Positions 9,149-17,423 of a stretch of DNA of 64,000 nucleotides are shown piece after piece. Within the stretch, counting starts at the first letter, position 1, and every line of letters starts with the position of its first letter. Both the position numbers and the translations under genes were made by a program. Location of the stretch: the NCBI RefSeq assembly GCF_052056485.1, contig NZ_CP183948.1, positions 4,278,001 to 4,342,000 on the forward strand, given 5' to 3'. Below the pieces are notes generated by a model. That model was not told where the DNA came from, ran no database searches, and saw only the letters and a program-made list of their open reading frames with translations. Origin of the DNA: Paenibacillus_AQ nitricinens (GTDB taxonomy: Bacteria > Bacillota > Bacilli > Paenibacillales > Paenibacillaceae).

Positions 9149-9246
9149 AACGACCCCTCCTGATTTGGCAAAGTTGTGACTTAATCGAATAAAGTTTTTG
9201 TAAAGCACGATTGAATTATTCATCTCTAATTCAAAAAATAAAAAGC

Positions 9247-9286
9247 AAAAAAATCCACAGCAACATACATTGCTGTGGATTTTTTT
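9247..9286 (-). terminator. Terminator of the ADP-ribosylglycohydrolase gene
   Basis: A perfect 17-bp stem around TCCACAGCAA / TTGCTGTGGA with A and T runs on both sides, 10 bp after the stop codon at 9296. It can work in both directions. It also separates this gene from the CAP lipoprotein gene. Confidence 0.9.
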
Positions 9287-9295
9287 GTAAGCTTA

Positions 9296-10696
9296 TTATG
9301 TATCGAGATCCGTATTCTTGTTCACATAGAGCTCACTAGGTTGAACTTGATATCGACCGGAATGCAGCATCTCTGGTAAACGCCCCATGCGCTCCGCCAA
9401 ACAAGAAAGACTTTGCTCATGAAAATTAGAAAGCCCCGTATGAATCCGATCTTGAAATGGCTTAAGCCATCTTGATTCTAAATGATCAGGACCGAAATAA
9501 ACCCCAAGCAGAGAGCCAGCCGTTGCCCCGAAACTATCCGTATCGTTGCCTTGCATCACCTGCTTGCATATTCCATCGCCAACATTATCTGCAAAGCGCA
9601 GGGTATTAATTAAGGTTCCTATCTCCTGATAAACCTCACAGTGACAATAATTTGCATACTTATGGTTAATACTCTGATACGCTTCCAGCCAGTCATCTGC
9701 ATTCGCTACCATCTCAAGGCAATCATTAGTAATCTCGTAAAATCGGCTTCTTTTAGGAACGAACTGCAGAGCCGTATTGATTATTTCAATGGGATCGCGC
9801 AGCACGTGAGCAGCAGCAATCGCAGCAGCAATAAACATCGTGGCGTAAATGCCGGTCCGGCGATGAGTAAAACTCGCATCCCGCCAAGCTAGCTCAGCAG
9901 CCAGAGCAGGTTGACCAGGACAGGCATATCCATAAGCATCTGCACGAATCGCCGCACCGCACAGTTCCGTACCCTGCACCATAAAATCAGGCCAAGCCTC
10001 TATTTCAGAATGATTGAATAGTTCCTTATCATGTTCCAAATAACTAATGCCTGATCGCATCAAAATTGCCCTTTCCGGACCCCAAGTTGTACTTAACGGA
10101 AGATGATTTAACCATAAATCTCTTAAATTTCTTTTCGTAAAACGATCACCGAATTGTTCTAACACCATCATTCCCATTAATGTGTAATTGATATCATCAT
10201 CAGGTGCCACATAACGAATTCTCCCCCGTGTTGTCTCAAACCAAGACCAATGACGACGATCCAGCGCATGGAGAATTTCTTCAGAAATGTAATCATTCAG
10301 TGGCCATTCCCCTACAGAAGTTAACGCTTGACGTAATTCTGACAAGCTGGGGTTAACCTCTATCGGTTTGCCCAGCATTGAGCCACAGACTGAAGCAAGG
10401 AAACCTGCCTCTACACGCTTGGAGCTATCCTTCAGATTCAAAATCCCGACCTGACCTAGTGGCCGTGCCGGTTCACATTCCCGCCATATCTCATCTAAAG
10501 CGTTCGGCTCATAGTAAGGCCAGTTGTCCCTCATTGGAATGACAGCCAAGCTATGGGCGAATTCTAGATAGGCATCATAGCTTGCCGGAAGCTTTTCCAA
10601 CTTGGCTAAATAACCGGAGGTTTGATGCCCCTGCTCGAATTTATTACGCAGAACTCCTTCCAATTGAAGTTTAAGAAATGTAAGCGATGGTAGCAT
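9296..10696 (-). CDS. ADP-ribosylglycohydrolase family protein
   Basis: Members remove ADP-ribose from proteins or nucleic acids using two metal ions. Here GFLASVCGSMLGKPIE (about residues 97-112) is the family's N-terminal Gly-rich motif, APDDDINYT carries the first Asp ligands, and GNDTDSFGATAG carries the C-terminal Asp pair. An extra N-terminal region of about 90 residues precedes the fold, making it longer (466 residues) than DraG. The ATG follows AAGGAGATG. It stands alone with its own terminator, and no ADP-ribosyltransferase is visible nearby, so the substrate is unknown. Confidence 0.88.
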   Translation of the reverse strand: MLPSLTFLKLQLEGVLRNKFEQGHQTSGYLAKLEKLPASYDAYLEFAHSLAVIPMRDNWPYYEPNALDEIWRECEPARPLGQVGILNLKDSSKRVEAGFLASVCGSMLGKPIEVNPSLSELRQALTSVGEWPLNDYISEEILHALDRRHWSWFETTRGRIRYVAPDDDINYTLMGMMVLEQFGDRFTKRNLRDLWLNHLPLSTTWGPERAILMRSGISYLEHDKELFNHSEIEAWPDFMVQGTELCGAAIRADAYGYACPGQPALAAELAWRDASFTHRRTGIYATMFIAAAIAAAHVLRDPIEIINTALQFVPKRSRFYEITNDCLEMVANADDWLEAYQSINHKYANYCHCEVYQEIGTLINTLRFADNVGDGICKQVMQGNDTDSFGATAGSLLGVYFGPDHLESRWLKPFQDRIHTGLSNFHEQSLSCLAERMGRLPEMLHSGRYQVQPSELYVNKNTDLDT

Positions 10697-10793
10697 ATTG
10701 CATCTCCTTTGTCCCCGTATCTATCCACAATACCTCAATATCACAAGCTTTAGAAGTGAAAAAATAACTAGATGATTTCCCCTTAATAATCCT

Positions 10794-11375
10794 TCAACCC
10801 AACACTATCGAAACTGCACAATACACTAACAACAGTCCCATCAGTACATTAAATTGACTTCTATATTTAGATATCATTTTTTTGAAAAGAGAACCACACA
10901 AACACCAACAAAAAGTGCCCATATAACCGATGAATGCAAGAATTAAAGAATAACTCAATAATCTAAAGGAGGAAGAATGATAGGTAAGGATAAATGTAGA
11001 TGTAACTGTGATCCCATATAAAATCCCTTTCGGATTAATAAATTGTAAAAGCATTCCCGCAATAAAGCTATTGTGTTTATCTCCATCTTCATCACTTTCT
11101 GGTTGTTTACTTGTAATCATTTTAACTGCTAAATACAGCATGTAGACTCCGCCTAATAGAGCCATAATAGATTTAATTTGTGGAAGAAGATTATTCAAAA
11201 GTAGATTAAAGTAGGAACATAACAATATGATTATAAAAAATCCTGTGCCCACTCCTAAACAAAATTTCATTGTTTTTTTCAGCCCAACTTGGTTTGCAAA
11301 AGTCATTGCCATAATGTTATTGGGTCCCGGAGTAAAACTTGCAACAAATGCATATAAAAACAAAGAAACAAACAC
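10794..11375 (-). CDS. LysE/RhtB family amino acid exporter
   Basis: A membrane exporter of about 193 residues with six predicted helices. The N-terminus LYAFVASFTPGPNNIMAM is the family signature, and FINPKGILYG is the conserved mid-protein Asn-Pro-Lys motif. I chose the GTG at 11375, which has GGGAG before it, over an upstream ATG at 11438 that would run into the shared control region. It is divergent from an XRE-cupin regulator, which is likely to control it. The exported substrate cannot be told from sequence. Confidence 0.88.
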   Translation of the reverse strand: MFVSLFLYAFVASFTPGPNNIMAMTFANQVGLKKTMKFCLGVGTGFFIIILLCSYFNLLLNNLLPQIKSIMALLGGVYMLYLAVKMITSKQPESDEDGDKHNSFIAGMLLQFINPKGILYGITVTSTFILTYHSSSFRLLSYSLILAFIGYMGTFCWCLCGSLFKKMISKYRSQFNVLMGLLLVYCAVSIVLG

Positions 11376-11403
11376 TAAATTATATCTCCCTTCCAACTTG
11401 TAT

Positions 11404-11472
11404 GTTATAATGCATTTATAAGACGTTATAACGTACATCCGTGCGTTTTATTGTATATCACGATCGTTATAA
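11404..11472. promoter_or_regulatory. Operator candidate: three GTTATAA repeats between lysE-type gene and XRE regulator
   Basis: GTTATAA occurs at 11404-11410, 11425-11431 and 11466-11472, spaced 21 and 41 bp, i.e. about two and four helical turns. The middle copy lies in the perfect palindrome ACGTTATAACGT (11423-11434). The array fills the divergent promoter region, as expected for an autoregulating HTH repressor. Confidence 0.55.
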
Positions 11473-11497
11473 AGTAAATGGAGAGAGGAAAATTACA

Positions 11498-12052
11498 GTG
11501 GAAGAAATAAATTTGGTTATTGCGGAAAATATAAAAAAGATAAGAAAAAATAAAGATTTAAGCCTGGAAAAGGTTGCGGAATTAACTGGAGTCAGCAAAA
11601 CAATGATTGGTCAAATCGAAAGAGGCGAATCGACACCAACCATTACAACTCTTTGGAAAATCGCCAATGGCTTAAAAATTTCATTTTCTGCCCTGATAGA
11701 TTATCCAAAACCTGACACAAGAATAATCTTAAGAAGTGACATTCAGCCACTGCTTGAAGATAACGGAAAATATCGAGTGTATCTATCTTTTCCATTTGAA
11801 GAAAGTAAACGGTTTGAAGGTTATACCGTGGAGATAGACAAGGGTGGGTACCTTGATGCCAATTCTCATATGGAAGGTACCGAAGAATTAATCACCGTGT
11901 TTGACGGTGAATTGTCTTTACGTGTCAATAACAACGAATACCTCTTAAAATCTGGTGATTCTATCACCTTCAAGGCAGACAAGCCGCATGTATATCATAA
12001 TCCAGGACCAACAATAACCCGTTTAAGCATGATTTTATACTACCCCTCTTAG
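11498..12052 (+). CDS. XRE-family transcriptional regulator with C-terminal cupin domain
   Basis: The N-terminal 60 residues are an XRE helix-turn-helix (LEKVAELTGVSKTMIGQIERGES), and the C-terminal 90 are a cupin (SHMEGTEELITVFDGELSLRV, then GDSITFKADKPHVYHN). Such proteins are usually ligand-sensing repressors of neighbouring metabolic or transport genes. I chose the GTG at 11498 behind GAGAGG; an upstream in-frame ATG would overlap the operator repeats. It is divergent from the LysE-type exporter, which is the likely target; the cupin may sense the exported compound (inference). Confidence 0.9.
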   Translation: MEEINLVIAENIKKIRKNKDLSLEKVAELTGVSKTMIGQIERGESTPTITTLWKIANGLKISFSALIDYPKPDTRIILRSDIQPLLEDNGKYRVYLSFPFEESKRFEGYTVEIDKGGYLDANSHMEGTEELITVFDGELSLRVNNNEYLLKSGDSITFKADKPHVYHNPGPTITRLSMILYYPS

Positions 12053-12053
12053 C

Positions 12054-12083
12054 AAAAAAAACCCAAGGCACTTGAGCCTTGGG
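12054..12083 (-). terminator. Terminator for the small membrane gene at 12131
   Basis: Stem CCCAAGGC / GCCTTGGG (12062-12083) followed, on the minus strand, by eight T. It also lies just after the stop of the plus-strand regulator gene. Confidence 0.8.
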
Positions 12084-12130
12084 ATCCCGTCTTTCAATGA
12101 TAACCTGCGGATATTTGAAGTTCCGTTTGC

Positions 12131-12406
12131 TTATATCTTCCTCCTATATCGGGATAATAGCAAATCTGCCACCAAACCAACCAAGATGGCCGTCCCAAAA
12201 TGAATGCCATAGAGAATCAATTGCCAAATGCGCTCATTTTCCATAGCATAGTGCAGATCTGTAAGCCAAGGATTTAACCACATTAATGTCGGTGACGTAA
12301 AAAAAAGCAGCAAATTTTTATCATCTTCACCGGATAAATTAATTAGACAAATCATTATGGATAGTAGAGACAGCCAAAAGCTAAGTCTTTTGTTTAAAAT
12401 TTTCAT
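12131..12406 (-). CDS. Small membrane protein of unknown function
   Basis: A 91-residue protein with an N-terminal hydrophobic helix, a polar middle (HYAMENERIWQ) and a C-terminal helix (GTAILVGLVADLLL) followed by a basic tail. I chose the ATG at 12406, which has AGGAGG 5 nt before it; a longer frame upstream lacks this. It follows the frameshifted stalk-domain gene by 16 bp and may be in its operon. I do not recognise a family. Confidence 0.65.
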   Translation of the reverse strand: MKILNKRLSFWLSLLSIMICLINLSGEDDKNLLLFFTSPTLMWLNPWLTDLHYAMENERIWQLILYGIHFGTAILVGLVADLLLSRYRRKI

Positions 12407-12422
12407 AACATCCTCCTGCAAG

Positions 12423-13422
12423 TTATGAGCCGCCCAACATAAATTTGTAAATCTTACCGTCCTGTACATAACCATTATTAAAAAGTAGGGCATCACCTTC
12501 TCTTTTCAGGAACTTCAGGTTGTCTCCATAATAAGGGAGGTCGTTTGTTTCAGCATATTTTTGCTGTTCTACGTCAAGGAGTTCCTTGTACAACAATGTC
12601 TTGGTCCCTGTTTTACGATCTATCATCATGAGGAAACCTTGTTGATTGGACCGTATCATCAGATAATCCTCGTCCATTCCCTCCACTAAATAATTATCCG
12701 AAATATCCCCTAGTGTGGTCAGATCAATCTTCTCCGTTACGTTACCCGTTCCATCTTCAATTAATCGTATACCATTTATTATTGATATGTGGTTCTCCGT
12801 AAACATCTGTTAAGGTTAGATAGAGTAGACCTTTTGGCGTCTTCTGAAAGTTGAACTGAACAGCATCGAACAGCTGCGATCCGAGGTTCGCTAGTAAGCG
12901 AGTATGTCCTGCGGAATCTGTTAAATATAAACTCCCAGTTTTCTTATCTACTGTATAAGTAGATCCACCGAATTGTGCACTGGCACTTGCAAAGCTCAAT
13001 AGTCCAGTTGCTGTATATATCCTCTTCGTCGCATCCCAGCTAACCGTTGTTCCTCCTAATGAATTTACAAGAAAGCGTGCTGGTACATAGAGCTGGCCAT
13101 TAAGCTCAAATGGAACACCCTCCGCGTTTACAAGCTTACCATCGAGGACTCCCTGTTTACTTCCAATTCGAACGGCTATCTTTTTCCCCCATCCAGTAAA
13201 CTCTGCTCTTTGATGGGATTCATCCCATACTACCTTAAGTCCTGCCGCTTCCCAGTGGCTAGCTGAAACATAAGTCATTCCATCCTTTACTAGTGCTGAA
13301 CTCGTTACTTTCCCGCCTCCATCCATAATGTAAGTGAAATAAGCGGGCAATGCCGCATTCGCTACTGGAGCAGTAAGCAATGATACAACAAATATTGGAG
13401 CTAGCAACCATCTTTTATCCAT
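12423..13422 (-). pseudogene. Copper-amine-oxidase-N-like (stalk) domain protein, broken by a one-base frameshift
   Basis: A secreted protein: signal peptide ending PVANA, then two copper amine oxidase N-terminal-like repeats common in Paenibacillus surface proteins (FELNGQLYVPARFLVNSLGG). After about 215 residues the frame shifts near 12790-12800: LTDVYGE continues into a stop in one frame, while the next frame carries on NHISIINGIRLIEDGTG through a 120-residue C-terminal domain reading KIYKFMLGGS at its end. One missing base near TACGGAGAAC explains both parts. The start is taken as ATG 13422. It could be a true pseudogene, a phase-variable gene or a sequencing error. Confidence 0.8.
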
Positions 13423-13675
13423 ACATTGACCAGCCTCCATGTTAGCGAACTATAAACTCTTCATATTGTATTGACGCAGTTTTTTTCCAAACGTTCCTAT
13501 AAATTTTCAATATTAGTAAATTTAATATCAGTTTCCCCCAACGAACCGACCCTCTCCTTCTGCCTTTTTCCCCTCTTTTGCTTGTTCCCCCAAGAATCTG
13601 TGAAATTTTTTTCATATATTGTTGAAGAGGTTGGCGCCAAACCTTGAACAAACAAATAGAAAGAAGGCAGATAAA

Positions 13676-14302
13676 ATGGCTCTAGGTTGTGATACTGCTA
13701 CTAATGTAACAGCGGCAAGATTAACTACACTTAAAAACAATAGCTTCACATTTGTTGGCCGATATTTGAATCGTGTAGAAGGTTATCAGGATGGTCTCAC
13801 ATCAGCCGAGGTGACACGAATATCAGACGGAGGATTATATATCGTATCCCTTTACCAAATCAGTAAATCGCTCGATCACTTTACGAATGCCAACGGTGTT
13901 GCAGATGCTGAAGCTGCTGTAGGATTAGCAAGCGATATGGGACAAACCAGCAGCACTCCTATTTATTTTGCCATAGACCGTGATATGACCTCATCAGAAA
14001 TCACAAACAATGTTGTGCCTTATTTTCAAGGCATAAAATCCGTATTAGACAGCAGTACCAAAAATCCCAAGGGCTATAAAATGGGTGTATATGGATCAAG
14101 AGCGGTCTGTTCTTATATCCGTGGCACTTATTCTGCTACAACACGCTACACCTTCATCGTAGATAATAGCTGGTTGGGAACCTTCGATGATTGGAATCTC
14201 AGACAATATAATTTCAACACTGAGCTCGGATCTAGCACTGGCAAAATCAACGTAGATTATGTAGAATCCTCATCGAATGGCGGCGGTGGCTGGAAAAAGT
14301 AA
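13676..14302 (+). CDS. DUF1906 glycoside-hydrolase-like protein
   Basis: A 208-residue single-domain protein with the features of the DUF1906/Rv2525c-like barrel: MALGCDTATNV at the start, FVGRYLNR, YFAIDRDM with paired acidic residues near the barrel mouth, MGVYGSRAVC, and FIVDNSWLG. The fold resembles GH25-type muramidases, so a cell-wall glycan substrate is plausible but not shown. No signal peptide is visible. The ATG at 13676 has AGAAGG 8 nt before it. A hairpin terminator follows. Confidence 0.85.
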   Translation: MALGCDTATNVTAARLTTLKNNSFTFVGRYLNRVEGYQDGLTSAEVTRISDGGLYIVSLYQISKSLDHFTNANGVADAEAAVGLASDMGQTSSTPIYFAIDRDMTSSEITNNVVPYFQGIKSVLDSSTKNPKGYKMGVYGSRAVCSYIRGTYSATTRYTFIVDNSWLGTFDDWNLRQYNFNTELGSSTGKINVDYVESSSNGGGGWKK

Positions 14303-14346
14303 GCTCATTCATTGCACGCCAGAGCAAGGGGTACCTGTAAAACCAA

Positions 14347-14385
14347 CAAGGCAGTGGTTCTCCTTATTGGAGAATCGCTGCCTTG
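14347..14385 (+). terminator. Terminator-like hairpin after the DUF1906 gene
   Basis: Stem CAAGGCAG..GTTCTCC / GGAGAAT..CTGCCTTG with a TTATT loop, followed by TGTTTT. The T run is short, so strength is uncertain. The rest of the 14.30-14.56 kb gap holds a TGTATT-C-AATACA palindrome (14528-14540) but no gene I can support. Confidence 0.6.
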
Positions 14386-14558
14386 TGTTTTGGGTATGCC
14401 GCTGGTTGCATGCGTAGAGGTGGAAGTCGATCGACGTTCCGCTATCCCCTCTCCGTATATTTTTTAACGAGATAACTGCATTCTGTACACTTATTTCGTC
14501 TACAAAGGGCTGAATTCTCACTTTAACTGTATTCAATACAATTAAAAGCCTTTTGTTA

Positions 14559-16385
14559 CTATTTAGAATCCTCAAGCTGATCATATGCTGAATCATATGT
14601 CCACTCTAAGCCGTAGCCCTTACTCGACAGGTAGATGGTACCGATTGTATTTCCCTCTTTAGTAAGCAGAATAGGAAACAACCCTTCTTTTCCATTGAAA
14701 ATAGGTGAAAGCGGCGTTTTTTTATAATCATTGAAGACATCCGGAAGAGTCACCGCGAGCTTTTCCCATGACTGCCCCTTATCCTTGGTCCAATAAATAA
14801 CTGGCCCATTATCTTCATAGTATCTGAACCCCAAGAAGCCGATATCCTTGCTAGAGAAGCCAGCTCCTGTTAAGCTTTCCGCGTACAAATCGTTAGGATT
14901 ACCAATCTCCGTCCATGTCTTCCCACCATCAGAGGTCAGATATACATAATTCAACGAACGTCCCACACCCGCAGAACCTCCGGAGACAATCCAGCCGTTT
15001 TGTTTGTCTGTAAATCCGATGAACTTCGTGTCATAACCTTTTGCACCTTGAATGTTGTAGGTATTCCATGTTTCTCCCATGTTATCACTGATTAATACCT
15101 GAAGTGGAGATTCTTTTCCATCTGCAAATCCATAGACAATTGCGGTTTTATCCTCGGAAATAAAAAAGCCAGTCTCTCCTCTCCCCATCCCCATTTCTGT
15201 TCCAGTTGTATCAAGTTTTAAAGGCGTTGGCGCTTGGATCTCCCCCTCCCGATAGGAGACAGAGACATTACCATTCTCGTCAACGGAATATTCATTTCCA
15301 GCATTATGCACAACAACTTGTTCACCGCTGGAGCTATAGGAATAAATCGTACCTGGTTTGAGCGTCTTATCTGTAGATTGACCATTTAGATTCGTACATG
15401 CAGCTAATATTGCTGTCACTCCAACCAACATTATGACTGTAAAAAAAGCCCCTACTCCATTTCGTTTTTCTTTCATATTTAAAATACTACCGAATCGCTG
15501 CTTCATCGAGTGTTTTCCTCCTGCAAAATTCGTTGACAAAGCTACATGCCGAGTGGCACTGCTTTGCATGACCGATAAAATCGCTTCACAGTATTTCTTC
15601 CGATAGGCCGCACCTCGCTCACGTACAACCGTATCATCACAGTAAATCTCAATCTCGTGGGCAGCTTCGCGCGTCATTAACCAAACAAACGGGTTAAACC
15701 AATGTAGTGCCTGCACTATCTGCAACAACAGCTTATAAACGATGTCAAGCCTTTTGTAATGAACCAACTCATGTTTTAGGATAAACTCCAGTTCTTCATC
15801 ACTATATTGTTCATGAGGCAAAAACAAAGCTGGCTTGTAAAAGCCCATTAACATCGGATTGGGAACTTTACTGCTTATCAATACTGGAATGGAGGCTGTT
15901 ACGTTCAATTCTTTAGAAACTTGTTTGAGCTTAGTGACTATATTCTCCCCAAGAAAAGGATTACTCCAACGCAGTGCCTGTTTTCTGAAAAAGAAATAGC
16001 TCAGCAAATGATACGCTAAAAATAACACAGCTCCAGCAAGCCAGATGAATGCTAAAATGTCCAGAATTGATGGGATATGGCTTACATTCCCTGCCTGAGC
16101 TGTTTGAGTGATTACAGATGGATCAGCCTGTAAATTCTGAGAAGGTGTACCCTGAAAGACTGTGGCCATCCCCTTACCTTCTGGTATTTGAATGGCTACA
16201 GGAGGATTAGTAAAGGAAAAGTTGAACGGCAGCAATAATCGCAGGGTTAAAATCAACCATATCCAATAACTCCATTTCGCTGAATAATGTCTCCTTAACA
16301 TAGGCCTTAACAAGATCAAACCGATAATAACTAGACTTGTAGTTAATGAAATAACCAGAAAATCTAAAAAAAGACTTGTTATCAT
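14559..16385 (-). CDS. BlaR1-like M56 metallopeptidase receptor with BNR-repeat sensor domain
   Basis: Membrane-bound M56 peptidases cleave a BlaI-type repressor when their outside sensor is triggered. Helices lie at about residues 8-27, 37-54 and 107-130; HELVH (205-209) is the zinc site, with the downstream Glu near 246 in EIYCDD. A fourth helix sits near 310-330. The C-terminal 270 residues are not the penicillin-binding domain of BlaR1. They contain YCF48/BNR-like repeats (YLTSDGGKTWTE, YWTKDKGQSWEK, SDNMGETWN), a beta-propeller pattern. It overlaps the blaI-type gene by one base. The signal sensed is unknown. Confidence 0.9.
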   Translation of the reverse strand: MITSLFLDFLVISLTTSLVIIGLILLRPMLRRHYSAKWSYWIWLILTLRLLLPFNFSFTNPPVAIQIPEGKGMATVFQGTPSQNLQADPSVITQTAQAGNVSHIPSILDILAFIWLAGAVLFLAYHLLSYFFFRKQALRWSNPFLGENIVTKLKQVSKELNVTASIPVLISSKVPNPMLMGFYKPALFLPHEQYSDEELEFILKHELVHYKRLDIVYKLLLQIVQALHWFNPFVWLMTREAAHEIEIYCDDTVVRERGAAYRKKYCEAILSVMQSSATRHVALSTNFAGGKHSMKQRFGSILNMKEKRNGVGAFFTVIMLVGVTAILAACTNLNGQSTDKTLKPGTIYSYSSSGEQVVVHNAGNEYSVDENGNVSVSYREGEIQAPTPLKLDTTGTEMGMGRGETGFFISEDKTAIVYGFADGKESPLQVLISDNMGETWNTYNIQGAKGYDTKFIGFTDKQNGWIVSGGSAGVGRSLNYVYLTSDGGKTWTEIGNPNDLYAESLTGAGFSSKDIGFLGFRYYEDNGPVIYWTKDKGQSWEKLAVTLPDVFNDYKKTPLSPIFNGKEGLFPILLTKEGNTIGTIYLSSKGYGLEWTYDSAYDQLEDSK

Positions 16386-16777
16386 CAGGTTTCCTCCTTT
16401 TCTACTCTATCCAGCATTTCCCTCAGCTCTGCAAGATCACCTTTATCGATTGCCTTTCCGTTGTATAAAGACATCACCATATCTTGCACAGAGTTACCGA
16501 ACAGCTTCTCAAGCGTGGACTTCCCTTCGCTCTCTTTATATTTCGTTTCCGAAATTGCGGCAAGATAACGATTGCTACGTCCCTCTTTTTCACAAAACAA
16601 AAAGCCCTTTTCAACTAGACGTGACAACACAGTCAATAAAGTTGCAAGTGCCCACTTACGCTTATCCCCCAGCTGATTCAAAATGTAGGAGGAGTTAACC
16701 CAATTTTCCGCCCTCCAAATCACCAGCATAATTTCCAATTCAGCATCGGGGAGCCGTTTGATTTTGTTATTCATCAC
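16385..16777 (-). CDS. BlaI/MecI-family repressor
   Basis: A 130-residue winged-helix repressor of the BlaI/MecI/CopY family: LPDAELEIMLVIWRAENWVNSSYI at the start, WALATLLTVLSRLVEKGFL as recognition helix and wing, and a C-terminal dimerisation and cleavage region. Its stop overlaps the start of the M56 receptor gene, the usual order of such pairs. Two TACA-type palindromes upstream are its likely operators, so it probably represses its own operon until cleaved. The other targets are not visible here. Confidence 0.93.
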   Translation of the reverse strand: MMNNKIKRLPDAELEIMLVIWRAENWVNSSYILNQLGDKRKWALATLLTVLSRLVEKGFLFCEKEGRSNRYLAAISETKYKESEGKSTLEKLFGNSVQDMVMSLYNGKAIDKGDLAELREMLDRVEKEET

Positions 16778-16789
16778 TATTTCACCTCG

Positions 16790-16830
16790 TTATACAATTG
16801 TGTAATAAAACCATTATACAATTGTATAAT
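16790..16830. promoter_or_regulatory. Two BlaI/CopY-type operators upstream of the repressor gene
   Basis: Two palindromes with CAATTG at their centres (16795-16800 and 16819-16824) are 24 bp apart. The distal one contains a perfect TACAATTGTA (16817-16826), the TACA-N2-TGTA core known for this family. The proximal one is slightly imperfect. They lie 13-53 bp upstream of the repressor start. Confidence 0.8.
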
Positions 16831-17360
16831 AAAAAAGCAAGCCCATTGTTTCAGCGTTAATGTATACATCATAGACGCTTATATGTACTAAAGAGTTGCT
16901 AGATGAGTTAATATCCTTTTACAAAAAAACAAAAGGCTGTCCCATAAGTAGGTCTCTTTATTCAAAAGACAGCCCTTCCTGACTTCAAAGCTATAAAAAA
17001 TAATACAACAACAGAGCACGTCACCGGGTTATTGGAGACGTGCTCTGTTATATTTCCGGTCGATGGCGGCCTGCTTAAGTTGATTGTAGGCAAGGCGAAA
17101 GCCAACCGACCTCTAGCGTCACTTTTTCTTTGTCGCGAAGCAGAAATCGCCGGAAGTTCCGGTTATATTTCAATTGAAATTGTAAAAAATTTTCCGCTTA
17201 AACAGCGGAGAGAACGGACTGATTGTGGAAAAGCGACAGCGGTCCCCTTGGTCTCCAGATTTTCGCCACTAAGAGGAATGAAAAAATCTGGAGAGCACAG
17301 CGATTGGAACAACGGTCCGCTCGCGGAGCTTCCACTCAAAAAGCCTAAGTATATCCTACG
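16831..17360. other. Gene-free, hairpin-rich region, possible structured RNA or dispersed repeat
   Basis: No convincing gene lies between the repressor operators and the amidohydrolase. The region holds many inverted repeats: GGCTGTC/GACAGCC (16935-16974), a perfect 12-bp stem ACAGAGCACGTC (17011-17048), CCGGAA-G-TTCCGG (17150-17162), ATTTCAATTGAAAT (17167-17180), TCCGCT/AGCGGA (17193-17209) and a perfect 12-bp TCTCCAGATTTT/AAAATCTGGAGA (17252-17294). Reading frames across it have no family features. It could be a structured RNA, insertion element remains or a genus-specific repeat. Confidence 0.6.
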
Positions 17361-17409
17361 TAAAAAAAGGCTGACCCAAGCAGCCATTTCATGGCTTTTG
17401 GGTCAGCCT
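17361..17409 (-). terminator. Terminator of the amidohydrolase operon
   Basis: Perfect outer stem AGGCTGACCCAA / TTGGGTCAGCCT (17368-17409) plus an inner AGCC/GGCT stem, with seven T following on the minus strand, 15 bp after the stop codon. Confidence 0.9.
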
Positions 17410-17423
17410 CTTGTTCGTAATAC

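Noticed and set aside
13442..13651. 69-residue minus-strand ORF
   Set aside because: Very basic, no ribosome site, and it lies in the promoter side of the DUF1906 gene.
14309..14596. 95-residue minus-strand ORF between DUF1906 and the M56 gene
   Set aside because: It overlaps the terminator hairpin and the M56 gene end and has no family features.
16921..16980. GGCTGTCCC-type repeat as an insertion-sequence end
   Set aside because: It resembles some IS ends, but no second terminal repeat or transposase remnant is present. It stays as part of the hairpin-rich region.
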